Shown here: piece by piece, positions 25,371 to 34,416 of the stretch
Position numbering within the stretch: position 1 is the stretch's first letter
How the letters are laid out: the number at the start of each line of letters is the position of its first letter
Assembly (NCBI RefSeq): GCF_001270265.1
Contig: NZ_LGAP01000013.1
Location: 1 to 64,000 of the forward strand
DNA: 64,000 bases
Reading direction: 5' to 3'
Source: Ensifer adhaerens
Lineage (GTDB): Bacteria; Pseudomonadota; Alphaproteobacteria; Rhizobiales; Rhizobiaceae
Position numbers and translations under genes: made by a program
The notes under the pieces: model-generated
Seen by the model: only the letters and a program-made list of their open reading frames with translations
Told to the model about the DNA's origin: nothing
The model's database searches: none

Positions 25371-26168
25371 ATGTCACTTTCGACCCGTATTGCACCACAC
25401 CTTCCCTTTCTTCGCCGTTACTCCCGCGCCGTCACCGGTTCGCAGGCCGCTGGCGACGGTTATGTGGCGGCGATTCTGGAAGCGTTGATCGAAGACATCA
25501 GTCTTTTCCCGGAGAGCTCCAACGACCGGATCGCCCTCTACAAGCTGTTCTGCTCGCTGTTCGAGAAAGTCTCCATCGACCGGACCGAGAACGCCTCTCC
25601 CTTTGCCTGGGAACAGCAGGCCGCCGCCAATCTTTCGCTGATCGCGCCTGCGGCGCGGCAGGCGTTTCTGCTCGTGTCGGTCGAGGGATTCTCAATCGCC
25701 GATGCCGCCGAGATCATGGGGCAGAGCCAGGCGGCGTTTTCCAAGCTCCTGACGGTCGCTTCGGAAGACATTTCGCGTCAGGTGGCAACAGAAGTCCTGA
25801 TCATCGAGGATGAACCGCTGATTGCGCTCGATATCGAAGACATGGTGACGAGCCTCGGCCATCGTGTGACCGGCATTGCCCGCACCTATAAGGAAGCGCT
25901 GGATCTCTACCGCAAGACGGCGCCGAAGATGGTTCTGGCCGACATCCAGCTCGCCGACGGCAGCTCCGGTATCGACGCGGTCAATGAGATCCTGAAGGAT
26001 GCGACGGTGCCGGTGATCTTCATCACCGCCTTCCCCGAGCGCCTGCTGACGGGAAAACGGCCGGAGCCTGCCTTCCTCGTGACCAAGCCTTTCAACCCGG
26101 ATATGGTCAAGGCGCTGATCAGCCAGGCTTTGTTCTTCGATGAGCACGCTCGCTCGACACGAGGATAA
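25371..26168 (+). CDS. rsiB2: PhyR-type anti-anti-sigma response regulator (RsiB2-type)
   Basis: 265 residues. Residues 1-135 form the sigma-like domain ('FLRRYSRAVTGSQAAGDGYV', 'FSIADAAEIMGQSQAAFSKL'), residues 140-260 a receiver with acidic pair 'IIEDEP', phospho-acceptor Asp191 in 'VLADIQLADG', 'FITAFPE' and 'LVTKPF'. When phosphorylated, the sigma-like half binds NepR and frees RpoE2, switching on the general stress response. ATG 25371 has AAGGA eight bases upstream. It is divergent from rsiA2 and converges with the AI-2E transporter gene 20 bases away. Confidence 0.95.
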   Translation: MSLSTRIAPHLPFLRRYSRAVTGSQAAGDGYVAAILEALIEDISLFPESSNDRIALYKLFCSLFEKVSIDRTENASPFAWEQQAAANLSLIAPAARQAFLLVSVEGFSIADAAEIMGQSQAAFSKLLTVASEDISRQVATEVLIIEDEPLIALDIEDMVTSLGHRVTGIARTYKEALDLYRKTAPKMVLADIQLADGSSGIDAVNEILKDATVPVIFITAFPERLLTGKRPEPAFLVTKPFNPDMVKALISQALFFDEHARSTRG

Positions 26169-26187
26169 TGCTCAGGCAGTGCACGCC

Positions 26188-27318
26188 TCAAGCCGGCAGT
26201 TGCCGTTCGGGCAGCTGCTCGCGCACCTCTTCGAAAATCGTCATGGCGATCAGCGACAACGGCAGCGCCAGCATGGCCCCGACCGCGCCCCACATCCATG
26301 TCCAGAAGATGATCGCGACGAAGACGAGGAACGGGTTGACCTCGAACCTGTTGCCCAGGATCGACGGGATCACCAGGTTTTCCATGACAAGATGCACCAC
26401 GAAGAAAGCCGCGGCCGGTGCAAGCGCCAGCAGGATAGGCTCGTGCGTCATCAGCCCGCCCACCAGCAGAGCCAGCGTCATCATGGTCACGCCGAGATAG
26501 GGGATGAAGCTGGAGACGAAGGCGAACAGACCCCAGAGCGGTGGCATGGCCAAGCCGCCGACCAGCGCGATGACCATGGTGACGACGCCGAGCGCCAGAT
26601 AGATCAGACTGGCGATGGAAAAATATTGCGCCAGCGCGTTCTCGATCGCGTTCATGATCCGGATCGTGCTTAGACGCTGCTCTCGGCTGGTAAAGGCAAG
26701 GATGATGGTTCGGCGCAGGTGCAGGCGCCCAAGCAGGAAGAGCCCAAGCGCCGCAAGGAAAATCAACGTCTGTATCAAGGCCGGCGTCAGCCCGCCGGCG
26801 ACAGCTCCGAGCACCGGGCCTGCATTCTTCATGACCGTGTCGGCGAGCGCGTCGCCGCCCGCCCCTCGCGCCAGGGCCAGCCGCAGCCATTCGAAGCGCT
26901 CGATGAACGGCAGCACACGCTCGACGACGCCTTCCGCCAACTTCGGCGCTTGCTGCGCCAGTTCCGTCAGGGGGCCAAGCAGGGCGCTGACGACCGAAGC
27001 GAGGCTAAGGACGAAGAAAAGTGCCAGCAGCAGCCCACCCATGATCGGTGGAAAGCCGAACTTTGCCAAGCTGTCGGCGGCGCGGCCGAGCACGATGCCG
27101 ACGACGACCGCCAGCGTGATCGGCATCAAGATGGTTTCCATCTGGTAAATTGCAGCTGAGCCGGCAATGACGAAGACGCCGATGATGCTCCAGGCCACCA
27201 TCAGCTCGATACCGTCCCGCTTCGGCTCGGCCGGCAGCGCCGCCTCTACCGATGCCTTCTCCTCCTCGGCAATGCGTTTCAGCTTATAGTAAGCAGCCGT
27301 GTGGCCGGATGTGTCCAA
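26188..27318 (-). CDS. AI-2E family (PerM/TqsA-like) transporter
   Basis: 376 residues with about eight membrane helices: a first pair near 40-85 ('MVAWSIIGVFVIAGSAAIYQ'), 'GGLLLALFFVLSLASVVSAL', a central soluble segment, and a C-terminal set ('SIASLIYLALGVVTMVIALV', 'FIPYLGVTMMTLALLVGGL', 'FLVFVAIIFWTWMWGAVGAM'). This is the UPF0118/AI-2E_transport family, which includes AI-2 exporters and Na+/H+ antiporters; the substrate is unknown. It lies 57 bases after a small membrane protein gene with a stress promoter, so the two probably form an operon. Confidence 0.9.
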   Translation of the reverse strand: MDTSGHTAAYYKLKRIAEEEKASVEAALPAEPKRDGIELMVAWSIIGVFVIAGSAAIYQMETILMPITLAVVVGIVLGRAADSLAKFGFPPIMGGLLLALFFVLSLASVVSALLGPLTELAQQAPKLAEGVVERVLPFIERFEWLRLALARGAGGDALADTVMKNAGPVLGAVAGGLTPALIQTLIFLAALGLFLLGRLHLRRTIILAFTSREQRLSTIRIMNAIENALAQYFSIASLIYLALGVVTMVIALVGGLAMPPLWGLFAFVSSFIPYLGVTMMTLALLVGGLMTHEPILLALAPAAAFFVVHLVMENLVIPSILGNRFEVNPFLVFVAIIFWTWMWGAVGAMLALPLSLIAMTIFEEVREQLPERQLPA

Positions 27319-27375
27319 TGCCGTCCCTCGCCGTTGTTTTGTAATGCGCCACGCCCGTCGGGCGGACCGGATCGT

Positions 27376-27546
27376 TCAGTGTCGTTCGGGCGGGAACACA
27401 AGTAGGGTGAGCGACAGAAGCCCGAGACCGAGGACGATGACCAGAAGTGTGCGCGCCACATCGGTGGCGGTGTCCGGGACCAAGCCAAAACCGATCAGTA
27501 GACCTGCAAAAGCGAGCACGCAGACCCGCGGCAGCCAGTAGAGCAT
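27376..27546 (-). CDS. Small two-helix membrane protein
   Basis: 56 residues, two membrane helices ('LPRVCVLAFAGLLIGFGLVP' and 'ARTLLVIVLGLGLLSLTLLV'), no known domain. ATG 27546 is favoured by a GGGAGGG site eight bases upstream; an in-frame ATG five codons earlier overlaps that site. A perfect EcfG-type promoter is just upstream, so it is likely stress-induced with the AI-2E transporter gene. Confidence 0.75.
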   Translation of the reverse strand: MLYWLPRVCVLAFAGLLIGFGLVPDTATDVARTLLVIVLGLGLLSLTLLVFPPERH

Positions 27547-27582
27547 CGACGACCCTCCCATGTTTTCGTGGAACCGAAGGTA

Positions 27583-27607
27583 AACGTGCAGGCTGGCGAA
27601 TGGTTCC
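27583..27607 (-). promoter_or_regulatory. EcfG/RpoE2-type promoter of the small membrane protein gene
   Basis: Minus strand GGAAC (27607-27603), 16-base spacer, CGTT (27586-27583), 36 bases before ATG 27546. Confidence 0.8.
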
Positions 27608-27640
27608 TGTGCCGCGGCGGAATGCTGGCCGCAGATCCGG

Positions 27641-27677
27641 CAAAAGAAAACGCCGCCGTGCCCGGGGCACGGCGGCG
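27641..27677 (-). terminator. Terminator of the RidA gene
   Basis: GC-rich palindrome CGCCGCCGTGCCC / GGGCACGGCGGCG followed on the minus strand by TTTTCTTTT. Confidence 0.8.
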
Positions 27678-27729
27678 GAAATGCAATGTCGCATGAAGCC
27701 GTTCGGCTTCGCCAAGCGCCTTAACGCGC

Positions 27730-27815
27730 GCGATCTTCAGATACGATTGCTGCGCTTTAAGCTCTTGTTCTTGCGCATGTCTTTATCGCAAAACCGCTAC
27801 GCACTTTTGCGCGAC
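27730..27815. repeat. Dispersed rhizobial repeat, family B copy 2 (diverged)
   Basis: Shares the CTCTTG-TTCTTGCGCAT, ATCGCAAAACCGC and CGCACTTTTGCGC order with the other two family B copies but with more substitutions. Located between ridA and its terminator. Confidence 0.55.
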
Positions 27816-27820
27816 CTGCC

Positions 27821-28168
27821 TTAGGCGGCGGCTGCGACGACGATCACTTCGACGAGGTATTCCGGCGTTGCAAGCTTGGCTTCGCCGGTGGCGCGTGCCG
27901 GGGTGTGGCTCTGCGGTGCCCAGGCATCCCAGACCGAGTTCATCTTCGGGAAATCGGCCATGTCGGCGAGCCAGATGGTGGCCGAGAGGATGCGGGTCTT
28001 ATCGGTGCCGGCGAGCGCCAGAAGACGGTCGACTTCGGCAAGCGCCTGCTTCGTCTGGGTCACGACATCGTCACCGGCATTGCCGACCTGACCGGCGAGG
28101 TAGACGGTGTTGTTGTAAACCACGGCCTGGCTCATCCGGGGGCCGGTTTCGAAACGCTTGATTTCCAT
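27821..28168 (-). CDS. RidA family deaminase-like protein
   Basis: 115 residues of the RidA/YjgF/Rid fold: 'SQAVVYNNTVYLAGQVG', then 'QTKQALAEVDRLLALAGTDK', 'ATIWLADMADFPKMNSVWDA' and 'PARATGEAKLATPEYLVEVI'. The family hydrolyses reactive enamine/imine intermediates; the Arg in 'PARATGEA' is the usual active-site Arg. The start ATG 28168 is preceded by CAGGAAC. It follows the dpp operon on the same strand but a hairpin separates them. Confidence 0.9.
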   Translation of the reverse strand: MEIKRFETGPRMSQAVVYNNTVYLAGQVGNAGDDVVTQTKQALAEVDRLLALAGTDKTRILSATIWLADMADFPKMNSVWDAWAPQSHTPARATGEAKLATPEYLVEVIVVAAAA

Positions 28169-28293
28169 GATCGTGTTCCTGAAGTTGGGCCGAACGCTGA
28201 ATGGTCCGGCCGAAAAGCGGCTGCCCGCCGCCGGAAGGCGAGAAGTGAATGGCGGCGCGAAAGCTCTACACCATCGGCCCGGCAAGGCCAAGA

Positions 28294-28315
28294 AGCCGGG
28301 GAATTCTTTCCCCGG
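28294..28315 (-). terminator. Hairpin at the end of the dpp operon
   Basis: Stem GCCGGGGAA / TTCCCCGGC about 30 bases past the dppF stop, with a short T-containing tail on the minus strand. Confidence 0.6.
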
Positions 28316-28346
28316 CCTCGCTATTGGATGACAACGCCGAGAAGGC

Positions 28347-29174
28347 TTAGGCGGCCTGCTTCTTGGCAAGCCTCGCCTTGATGCTGGCAACGTCGGCGCG
28401 CGGCGTCGCGGCAAACAGCGTCTTGGTGTAGCTGTGCTTGGGGTCGGCAAAGACTTCGTCGCGGCTGCCGTATTCGACGGCCTCGCCGAAATACATCACC
28501 ATGACCTCGTCGGCGATATAGCGCACCACCGAGAGATCGTGGCTGATGAAGACGTAGGTCAGCTGGAACTCGTCCTGCAGATCCGCAAGCAGGTTCAGCA
28601 CCTGCGCCTGAACCGACAGGTCGAGCGCCGAGACCGGCTCGTCCAGCACCAGAAGCTTCGGGTTGAGCATCAGCGCGCGCGCAATGGCGATACGCTGGCG
28701 CTGGCCGCCTGAGAACATGTGCGGGTAACGATTGTAGTGCCGCTCGTCGAGACCGACCTTCTTCAGCATCGCCATCGCCCGGTCGCGCCGTTCATCGGCG
28801 GGCGTCTTGGTGTTGATGATCAGCGGTTCGGTGAGAATATCGCCGATCTTCTGGCGCGGGTTGAGCGAGCCATAGGGGTTCTGGAAGACGATCTGCACCT
28901 TGCGGCGCATCTCCGACGTCAGCTCGCCCTTGGTGATGTCGATCTTGTTGCCATCGATCAACAATTCACCTGATGTCGCCGGATCGATCAGCGTCAGGAT
29001 GCGGCCAAGGGTGGACTTGCCGCAGCCGCTTTCGCCGACGATCGCCAGCGTCTTGCCCTGCTCGACCGTGAAGCTCACGCCCTTGAGCGCATGCACGGTC
29101 TTGGCCTTTTTGATCAGGCCGCCGGGAATATGGTAGTCGCGCACCAGATTGCGTGCTTCGAGAACGACGGTCAT
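28347..29174 (-). CDS. dppF: Dipeptide ABC transporter ATP-binding protein DppF
   Basis: 275 residues. Walker A 'GESGCGKSTLG', signature 'FSGGQRQRI', Walker B 'LLVLDEPVSA', H-loop 'FISHDLSVVRYI', and the C-terminal oligo/dipeptide extension after 'YGEAVEYGSRDEVF'-type residues. It powers peptide (and possibly haem or delta-aminolevulinate) uptake with DppD. Start overlaps the dppD stop by four bases (ATGA). Confidence 0.93.
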   Translation of the reverse strand: MTVVLEARNLVRDYHIPGGLIKKAKTVHALKGVSFTVEQGKTLAIVGESGCGKSTLGRILTLIDPATSGELLIDGNKIDITKGELTSEMRRKVQIVFQNPYGSLNPRQKIGDILTEPLIINTKTPADERRDRAMAMLKKVGLDERHYNRYPHMFSGGQRQRIAIARALMLNPKLLVLDEPVSALDLSVQAQVLNLLADLQDEFQLTYVFISHDLSVVRYIADEVMVMYFGEAVEYGSRDEVFADPKHSYTKTLFAATPRADVASIKARLAKKQAA

Positions 29175-30025
29175 CGGGCGGCTCCTTGAAGGCTCGGCTC
29201 ATCCACGAACAGTTCAGAGATGGTCGGCAGCCGGTCACCCGTTGCATTGTCCGGCAAGGCTGCCAGAAGCGCGCGCGTGTAGTTGCTCTTCGGCGATTCG
29301 AACAGCGACAACACGTCGGCCTCTTCCATCTTGCGACCCTTGTACTGCACGACGACGCGGTCGGCGGTCTCGGCGACCACGCCCATATTGTGGGTGATCA
29401 TGATCAGGCCCATGCCATGCTCGGCCTGGAGCCGCATCAGGAGATCGAGGATCTGCTTCTGGATCGTGACGTCGAGCGCGGTGGTCGGCTCGTCGGCAAT
29501 CAGGAGCTTCGGGTTGCAGGCAATGGCGATCGCGATCATCACGCGCTGGCACTGGCCGCCCGACATCTGGTGCGGGAAGTGCCCCAGCCGTTCGGCCGGG
29601 TCGGGGATGCCGACCGCCTCGAACAGCTCGATGGCGCGCTTGCGCCGTCCCGCCTTGTCGAGACCGAGGTGAATGCGCAGCACTTCCTCGATCTGGAAGC
29701 CGACCGTGAAGCACGGATTGAGGCTTGCGACCGGTTCCTGGAAGATCATCGAAATGTCCTTGCCGATGATCTTCTTGCGCTCCGCCGACGACATGCCGAG
29801 CAGGTCGCGACCGTTGAACGTCAGCTTGTCGGCCGTGACCTTGGCCGTCCAGGGCAGGAGGCCCATGGCCGCCAGCATCGACACGGACTTGCCCGAACCG
29901 GACTCGCCGACAATCGCCAGCACTTCCTTTTCATGGACCTTCATGGAAACGCCGTCGACGGCGCGGAAGGGACCGGTGGCCGTCTGGAATTCGACGACCA
30001 GGTTTTCGATTTCGAGAAGCGCCAT
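29171..30025 (-). CDS. dppD: Dipeptide ABC transporter ATP-binding protein DppD
   Basis: 284 residues. Walker A '[11 protein letters not shown]', Q-loop '[15 protein letters not shown]' typical of the DppD/OppD branch, signature 'MSGGQCQRV', Walker B '[12 protein letters not shown]' and H-loop 'ITHNMGVV'. Second nucleotide-binding subunit of the dpp transporter; dppC ends one base upstream. Confidence 0.93.
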   Translation of the reverse strand: MALLEIENLVVEFQTATGPFRAVDGVSMKVHEKEVLAIVGESGSGKSVSMLAAMGLLPWTAKVTADKLTFNGRDLLGMSSAERKKIIGKDISMIFQEPVASLNPCFTVGFQIEEVLRIHLGLDKAGRRKRAIELFEAVGIPDPAERLGHFPHQMSGGQCQRVMIAIAIACNPKLLIADEPTTALDVTIQKQILDLLMRLQAEHGMGLIMITHNMGVVAETADRVVVQYKGRKMEEADVLSLFESPKSNYTRALLAALPDNATGDRLPTISELFVDEPSLQGAAR

Positions 30026-30026
30026 G

Positions 30027-30935
30027 TCAGGACCTCTTCAGCTTGGGATCGAGAGCATCGCGCAGGCCGTCACCCATCAGGTTGATCGCCAGCACCGTGA
30101 CCAGAATTGCCACGCCCGGAAGCGTCACCACCCACCACTTGCTCTGGATGAACTCACGCGCTTCGGCGAGCATCGTGCCCCACTCCGGTGTCGGAGGCTG
30201 GGCGCCCATGCCGAGGAAGCCGAGGGCGGCAGCGTCGAGGATCGCGCTCGAGAACGACAGCGTCGCCTGGACGATCAGCGGCGCCATGCAGTTCGGCAGG
30301 ATCGTCTTGAACATCAGGCGGCCGTGACCGGCACCTGCGACCTTGGCAGCCACGACATAGTCGCGGGTCTTCTCACCCATCACCGCAGCACGCGTCAGAC
30401 GAACGAAGTGCGGCTGGAAAACCAGCGCGATGGCGATCATCGCATTGGTGAGGCCCGGTCCGAGAACGGCGACCAGCACGAGGGCCAGCAGCAGCGACGG
30501 GAAGGCGAGGATGATGTCCATCACACGCATGATGACGGTATCGACCCAACCGCGGAAATAGCCCGCGATCACGCCGATGAAGATACCGCCGACCAGCGAA
30601 AGCGTGGTGACGATGACGCCGACGAACAGCGAGAACTGGGTGCCGTAGATCAGGCGCGAGAGCATGTCGCGGCCGACGGCGTCGGTGCCGAGCAGGAACT
30701 CGGCGCGGCCGCCCTCCTGCCAGACCGGCGGGATCAGCACCGCATCGCGGTACTGGGCGGTTGGGTCATGCGGCGCGATGATCGGAGCGAAGATCGCCAA
30801 AAGGACGAGGAACAGGAAGAACACGAGGCCGATGACGGCGCCGCGGTTTTCGGAGAAATAGTACCAGAATTCGGCCAGTCGCGCCCGGCGGGACGGATCT
30901 GTCGAAACGGCGCTCGTTGCAGCAGCTTGAGACAT
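30027..30935 (-). CDS. dppC: Dipeptide ABC transporter permease DppC
   Basis: 302 residues, six membrane helices; N-terminal OppC_N segment ('FWYYFSENRGAVIGLVFFLF') then the BPD_transp_1 core with the EAA-type loop 'VAAKVAGAGHGRLMFKTILP'. The start lies ten bases after the dppB stop. Forms the channel with DppB. Confidence 0.93.
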   Translation of the reverse strand: MSQAAATSAVSTDPSRRARLAEFWYYFSENRGAVIGLVFFLFLVLLAIFAPIIAPHDPTAQYRDAVLIPPVWQEGGRAEFLLGTDAVGRDMLSRLIYGTQFSLFVGVIVTTLSLVGGIFIGVIAGYFRGWVDTVIMRVMDIILAFPSLLLALVLVAVLGPGLTNAMIAIALVFQPHFVRLTRAAVMGEKTRDYVVAAKVAGAGHGRLMFKTILPNCMAPLIVQATLSFSSAILDAAALGFLGMGAQPPTPEWGTMLAEAREFIQSKWWVVTLPGVAILVTVLAINLMGDGLRDALDPKLKRS

Positions 30936-30945
30936 ATCGCCCTCC

Positions 30946-31949
30946 TTAGTGCCGGATACGGGGGTTGATGAGACCGTAGAGCAGGTCCACGGCTAGGTTC
31001 ACCAGCATGATGATGCCGGCGATGACCAACAGGCCACCCTGGATGACGGCGTAGTCGCGCCGGAAGACGGAATCGACCATCCACTTGCCGATGCCCGGCC
31101 AGGAGAAGATCGTCTCGGTCAGGATCGCGCCGGCGAGCATGACGCCCACCTGCAGGCCGATCGTGGTGACGACCGGGATCATCGCATTTCGGAGCGCATG
31201 GACGCCGACGACACGGAAGGTCGAGAGGCCCTTGGCACGCGCCGTGCGCACATAGTCTCCCAAAAGCACTTCAAGCACCGCCGCCGGGTCTGGCGCGCAA
31301 TCCCGGCCAGCGGAATGGTGCCAACCACGATCGGCGGCAGGATGAGATGCCCCCCCGCAGACTTGAAGGCCCCCGCCTGCCCCGACAGCAAGGAGTCGAT
31401 CAGCATGAAGCCTGTGACCGGCGGGAAGAAGTACATCAGCGAAATGCGGCCCGAAACCGGCGTCCACTGCAGGATGCCCGAGACCAGCATGATCAAGAGG
31501 AGGCCCCACCAGAAGATCGGCATGGAGAAGCCGACGAGTGCCGTGCCCATGATCGTCTGGTCGACGAAGGAGCCGCGCTTGATCGCCGCGATCACGCCGG
31601 CGGGAATGCCGAGCACGATCGCGAAGATGATCGCACAGAGCGAAAGCTCCAGCGTCGCCGGGAACAGTTCGAAGAACTGGTCGATCACCGGCTTCTTCGT
31701 CACGATCGACATGCCGAAGTCGCCCTGAACGACGCCCCAGAGATAATCGAAGTATTGGATCACGATCGGCCGGTCGAAACCGAGCGCGTGTGAAATTTCC
31801 GCATGCCGCTCCGGCGACATGACACGCTCGCCCGAAAGCAGGGCGACAGGATCGCCCGGAAGCATGCGAATGAAGGAGAAGGCAATGATGGAGACCCCGA
31901 TGAAAGTCGGAATCAGGACCGCCAAACGCCCCAAGAGAAATCGAAACAT
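30946..31949 (-). pseudogene. dppB: Dipeptide ABC transporter permease DppB, frameshifted
   Basis: From ATG 31949 the frame encodes a normal DppB start ('FLLGRLAVLIPTFIGVSIIA', 'MLPGDPVALLSGE') up to 'PLAGIARQTR' near 31288. The other frame then continues 'AAVLEVLLGDYVRTARAKGL' (the EAA loop) to 'LLYGLINPRIRH'. The total of 1004 bases is one short of a multiple of three: a single base is missing in the ACCCGGCGGCGG run. Corrected, it gives a 334-residue permease, the usual length. Because the rest of the operon is intact, a sequencing error is likely; otherwise the transporter is dead. Confidence 0.9.
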
Positions 31950-32000
31950 GTTTTACCCCGCGCCACGTGGCCGCGCCGTTGTCTCCCGGCGCTGGCACCA

Positions 32001-32105
32001 CTGCATGTTTCCTTAAACCCTTCGGATTTGAGGGCAAAAACATGCAGCAACTCAAAGTGCTACAGCGACCTCTGCGCGTTTTAGAAGACACACGGCGCTG
32101 TAGTA
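32001..32105. repeat. Dispersed rhizobial repeat, family A copy 1
   Basis: Composite palindrome: TGCATGTTT...AAACATGCA, then CTACAGCG...CGCTGTAG enclosing GCGCGTTTT...ACACGG. The second half matches 35711-35770 and 50427-50492. It lies in the dppA-dppB gap. Confidence 0.75.
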
Positions 32106-32110
32106 GATGC

Positions 32111-32146
32111 AAAGAGGGGCGTTTGCCCGTGGCAAACGCCCCCTTT
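32111..32146 (-). terminator. Terminator/attenuator between dppA and dppB
   Basis: Perfect 12-bp stem GGGGCGTTTGCC / GGCAAACGCCCC with a three-base loop and a short TCTTT tail on the minus strand, 21 bases after the dppA stop. It would lower expression of dppBCDF relative to the binding protein. Confidence 0.75.
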
Positions 32147-32163
32147 CGGATCAGTTCATTAGT

Positions 32164-33759
32164 TTACTCGACAATATCCACGCCGTCGAAGGCAAAATCG
32201 CCGAGCGGGCTCTGGACGAAGCCTTCGACATTCTTGCGCATCGGAACGACCGACAGCGAGTGGTCGAGCGTTGCCCAGGGCGCTTCGCGCTTGAAGACGA
32301 TCTGCGCCTCTTCGTAGAGCTTGGTGCGCTCTGCCAAGTCGGACGTTTCCTTGGCCTTCTTGACCAGGGCGTCGAACTCCTGGTTGCACCACTGAGCACG
32401 GTTGTTACCGCCGACAGCGTTGCAGCCGAGAAGGGTGTCGAGGAAGTTGTCCGGGTCGCCGTTGTCGCCGGTCCAACCGAGGATGACGGCGCCGTCACGG
32501 TCCTTCGCCTTCGACTTGTCGAGGTATTCGGCCCACTCGTAGGACACGATCTCGACCTTGACGCCGATCTTGGCGAAGTCAGCCTGCATCAGTTCCGCAG
32601 CGCGGCGGGCGTTCAGCATGTACGGGCGCGAAACCGGCATCGCCCAGAGCTTCATCGACAGATCCTTGACGCCTGCTTCTTCGAGCATCTTCTTGGCTGC
32701 GTCGAGGTCGTAGGTGTCGTCCTGGAGCGTGTCGTTGTACGACCACATTGTCGGCGGGATCGGGTTGGTTGCCGGCTGGGCAGCGCCCTGGAACACGGCG
32801 TCAACGATCGCCTGCTTGTTGATCGCCTTGTTCAGCGCCTTGCGGACTTCCGGCTTGTCGAACGGAGCCTGTGTCGTGTTGTAGGCGAGGTAAGCAACGT
32901 TCAGGCCGGCCTGTTCCATGACCTTCAGGTTCGGATCGGCCTTCATGGCCTGCACGTCGGCCGAGTTCGGATACGGCATCAGGTGGCATTCGCCGGCCTG
33001 CAGCTTCTGGAAGCGAACCGAAGCGTCGGTGGTGATCGCGAAGACGAGGTCGTCGATCTTCTGCTTGCCACCCCAGTAGTCCGGGTTTGCCTTGTAGCGG
33101 ATGACGGCATCCTGCTGGTAGGCGACGAACGCGAACGGACCGGTGCCAAGCGGCATCTGGTTCATCTGGTTCATCTTGCCTTCGGCCTGCAGCTTGTCGG
33201 CATATTCCTTCGACAGGATCGAAGCGAACGGCATGGCGATGTTGGCGAGGAACGGTGCTTCCTTGCGCGTCAGGGTGAACTTGACCGTCAGGTCATCGAC
33301 CTTCTCGACCGACTTGATGACTTCCGGGAAGCCCATGCCGGCTGCGTATTCCCACGAAGCGCCGGTCACGTACTTGTTCCAGGGGTTGTCGGCCTTGAGC
33401 TGGCGCTCATACGAGAACACGACGTCGTCAGCATTCAGCTCGCGAGTGGGAGTGAAGAACTCCGTCGTCTGGAACTTCACGCCCGCACGCAGCTTGAACG
33501 TGTATTCAAGACCGTCGTCGGAAATGGTCCAGCTCTCAGCGAGGCCCGGCTCGGTTTCGGTCGTGCCCTTCTTGAACTCGAGCAGGCGGTTGTAGACCGT
33601 GTGCGCCGCTGCGTCGAACGTCGTGCCGGCGGTGTAGAGGCCCGGGTCAAAACCCTCAGGCGAACCTTCCGAGCAATAAACGAACGTTTTCGACCAGGCG
33701 GAGCCGGCCATCAGCGTGGCAAGCGCCGTCGCTGCGAAGAGAGTAGTGAGCTTTTTCAT
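32164..33759 (-). CDS. dppA: Dipeptide ABC transporter substrate-binding protein DppA
   Basis: 531 residues with a signal peptide ('LTTLFAATALATLMAGSAWS'). SBP_bac_5 features: 'TFVYCSEGSPEGFDPGLYTA', 'LAESWTISDDGLEYTFKLR' and 'GWTGDNGDPDNFLDTLLGC', the last being typical of DppA. It captures dipeptides in the periplasm for DppBCDF; rhizobial DppA also binds haem precursors. The start at ATG 33759 gives the standard signal peptide. First gene of the operon, separated from dppB by a hairpin and a repeat. Confidence 0.94.
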   Translation of the reverse strand: MKKLTTLFAATALATLMAGSAWSKTFVYCSEGSPEGFDPGLYTAGTTFDAAAHTVYNRLLEFKKGTTETEPGLAESWTISDDGLEYTFKLRAGVKFQTTEFFTPTRELNADDVVFSYERQLKADNPWNKYVTGASWEYAAGMGFPEVIKSVEKVDDLTVKFTLTRKEAPFLANIAMPFASILSKEYADKLQAEGKMNQMNQMPLGTGPFAFVAYQQDAVIRYKANPDYWGGKQKIDDLVFAITTDASVRFQKLQAGECHLMPYPNSADVQAMKADPNLKVMEQAGLNVAYLAYNTTQAPFDKPEVRKALNKAINKQAIVDAVFQGAAQPATNPIPPTMWSYNDTLQDDTYDLDAAKKMLEEAGVKDLSMKLWAMPVSRPYMLNARRAAELMQADFAKIGVKVEIVSYEWAEYLDKSKAKDRDGAVILGWTGDNGDPDNFLDTLLGCNAVGGNNRAQWCNQEFDALVKKAKETSDLAERTKLYEEAQIVFKREAPWATLDHSLSVVPMRKNVEGFVQSPLGDFAFDGVDIVE

Positions 33760-34416
33760 GAGCTTTGCTTCCCAGATTTGTTCTTGTTCTCGTATTTTCC
33801 TGACGCGGAATGACGTTTGCCCCCGGTCAAGGCCGGATGGAACGACATTTGGCGTCGCTTTGCAATAAGTCGCCAAACAAATTTGTCTATGCGAAAAATT
33901 CCTCCTATGGACGAGCCGGAAATCTGTCCACTGTTTTAGAAATCCCTGACATTTCTATGGGCTTTATCGGTCGCTGCCCGGCCGGCGCGCCGAACCGCAT
34001 CCGGTTCATCGTAGACGGCGCGACTGATGTGCGATGGCAAAAGGCAGGAGCGTGAACGGGACGCCTGTAACCGATCGCCATCCCTCATGCACCCGCCCTG
34101 CGTGTGTCGTTACAGCCAGGCCATCGGCGATTCGATGAAATCGCAGCAAACGGGTCAATCCCAAGATAGTTGGGTAGAAATCACCTGCTCGATTGTGCAA
34201 TAGAACCTGCAGAAGATCTCGGGGGAGACAATCGACGTGCCAGAACGTCCTTGGGAGGGGGCGGTATCCGCCTCCAGGCGCTTTCAACATCGCGGCGTCG
34301 CGGCCGCGAGACGGCCGTGATGATGCCGATCCGCAATTTCGTCACCGGCTTCATGCGGTTGATTGAGCCGGGCTTGCGAGTAGACTGCCGCCTCGCGACA
34401 AGGGGGTAGCGCACGC
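33760..34416. other. Long intergenic region between dppA and the LuxR gene
   Basis: 657 bases holding the divergent promoters of dppA and the LuxR-type gene. The ORFs present in it have no recognisable family and odd composition. A small inverted repeat CCCAAGATAGTTGGG lies near 34160. I see no RNA gene or riboswitch. Confidence 0.4.

Noticed and set aside
34006-34290. 94-codon minus-strand ORF in the dppA/LuxR gap
   Set aside because: No family likeness, poor ribosome site and unlikely composition; probably chance.
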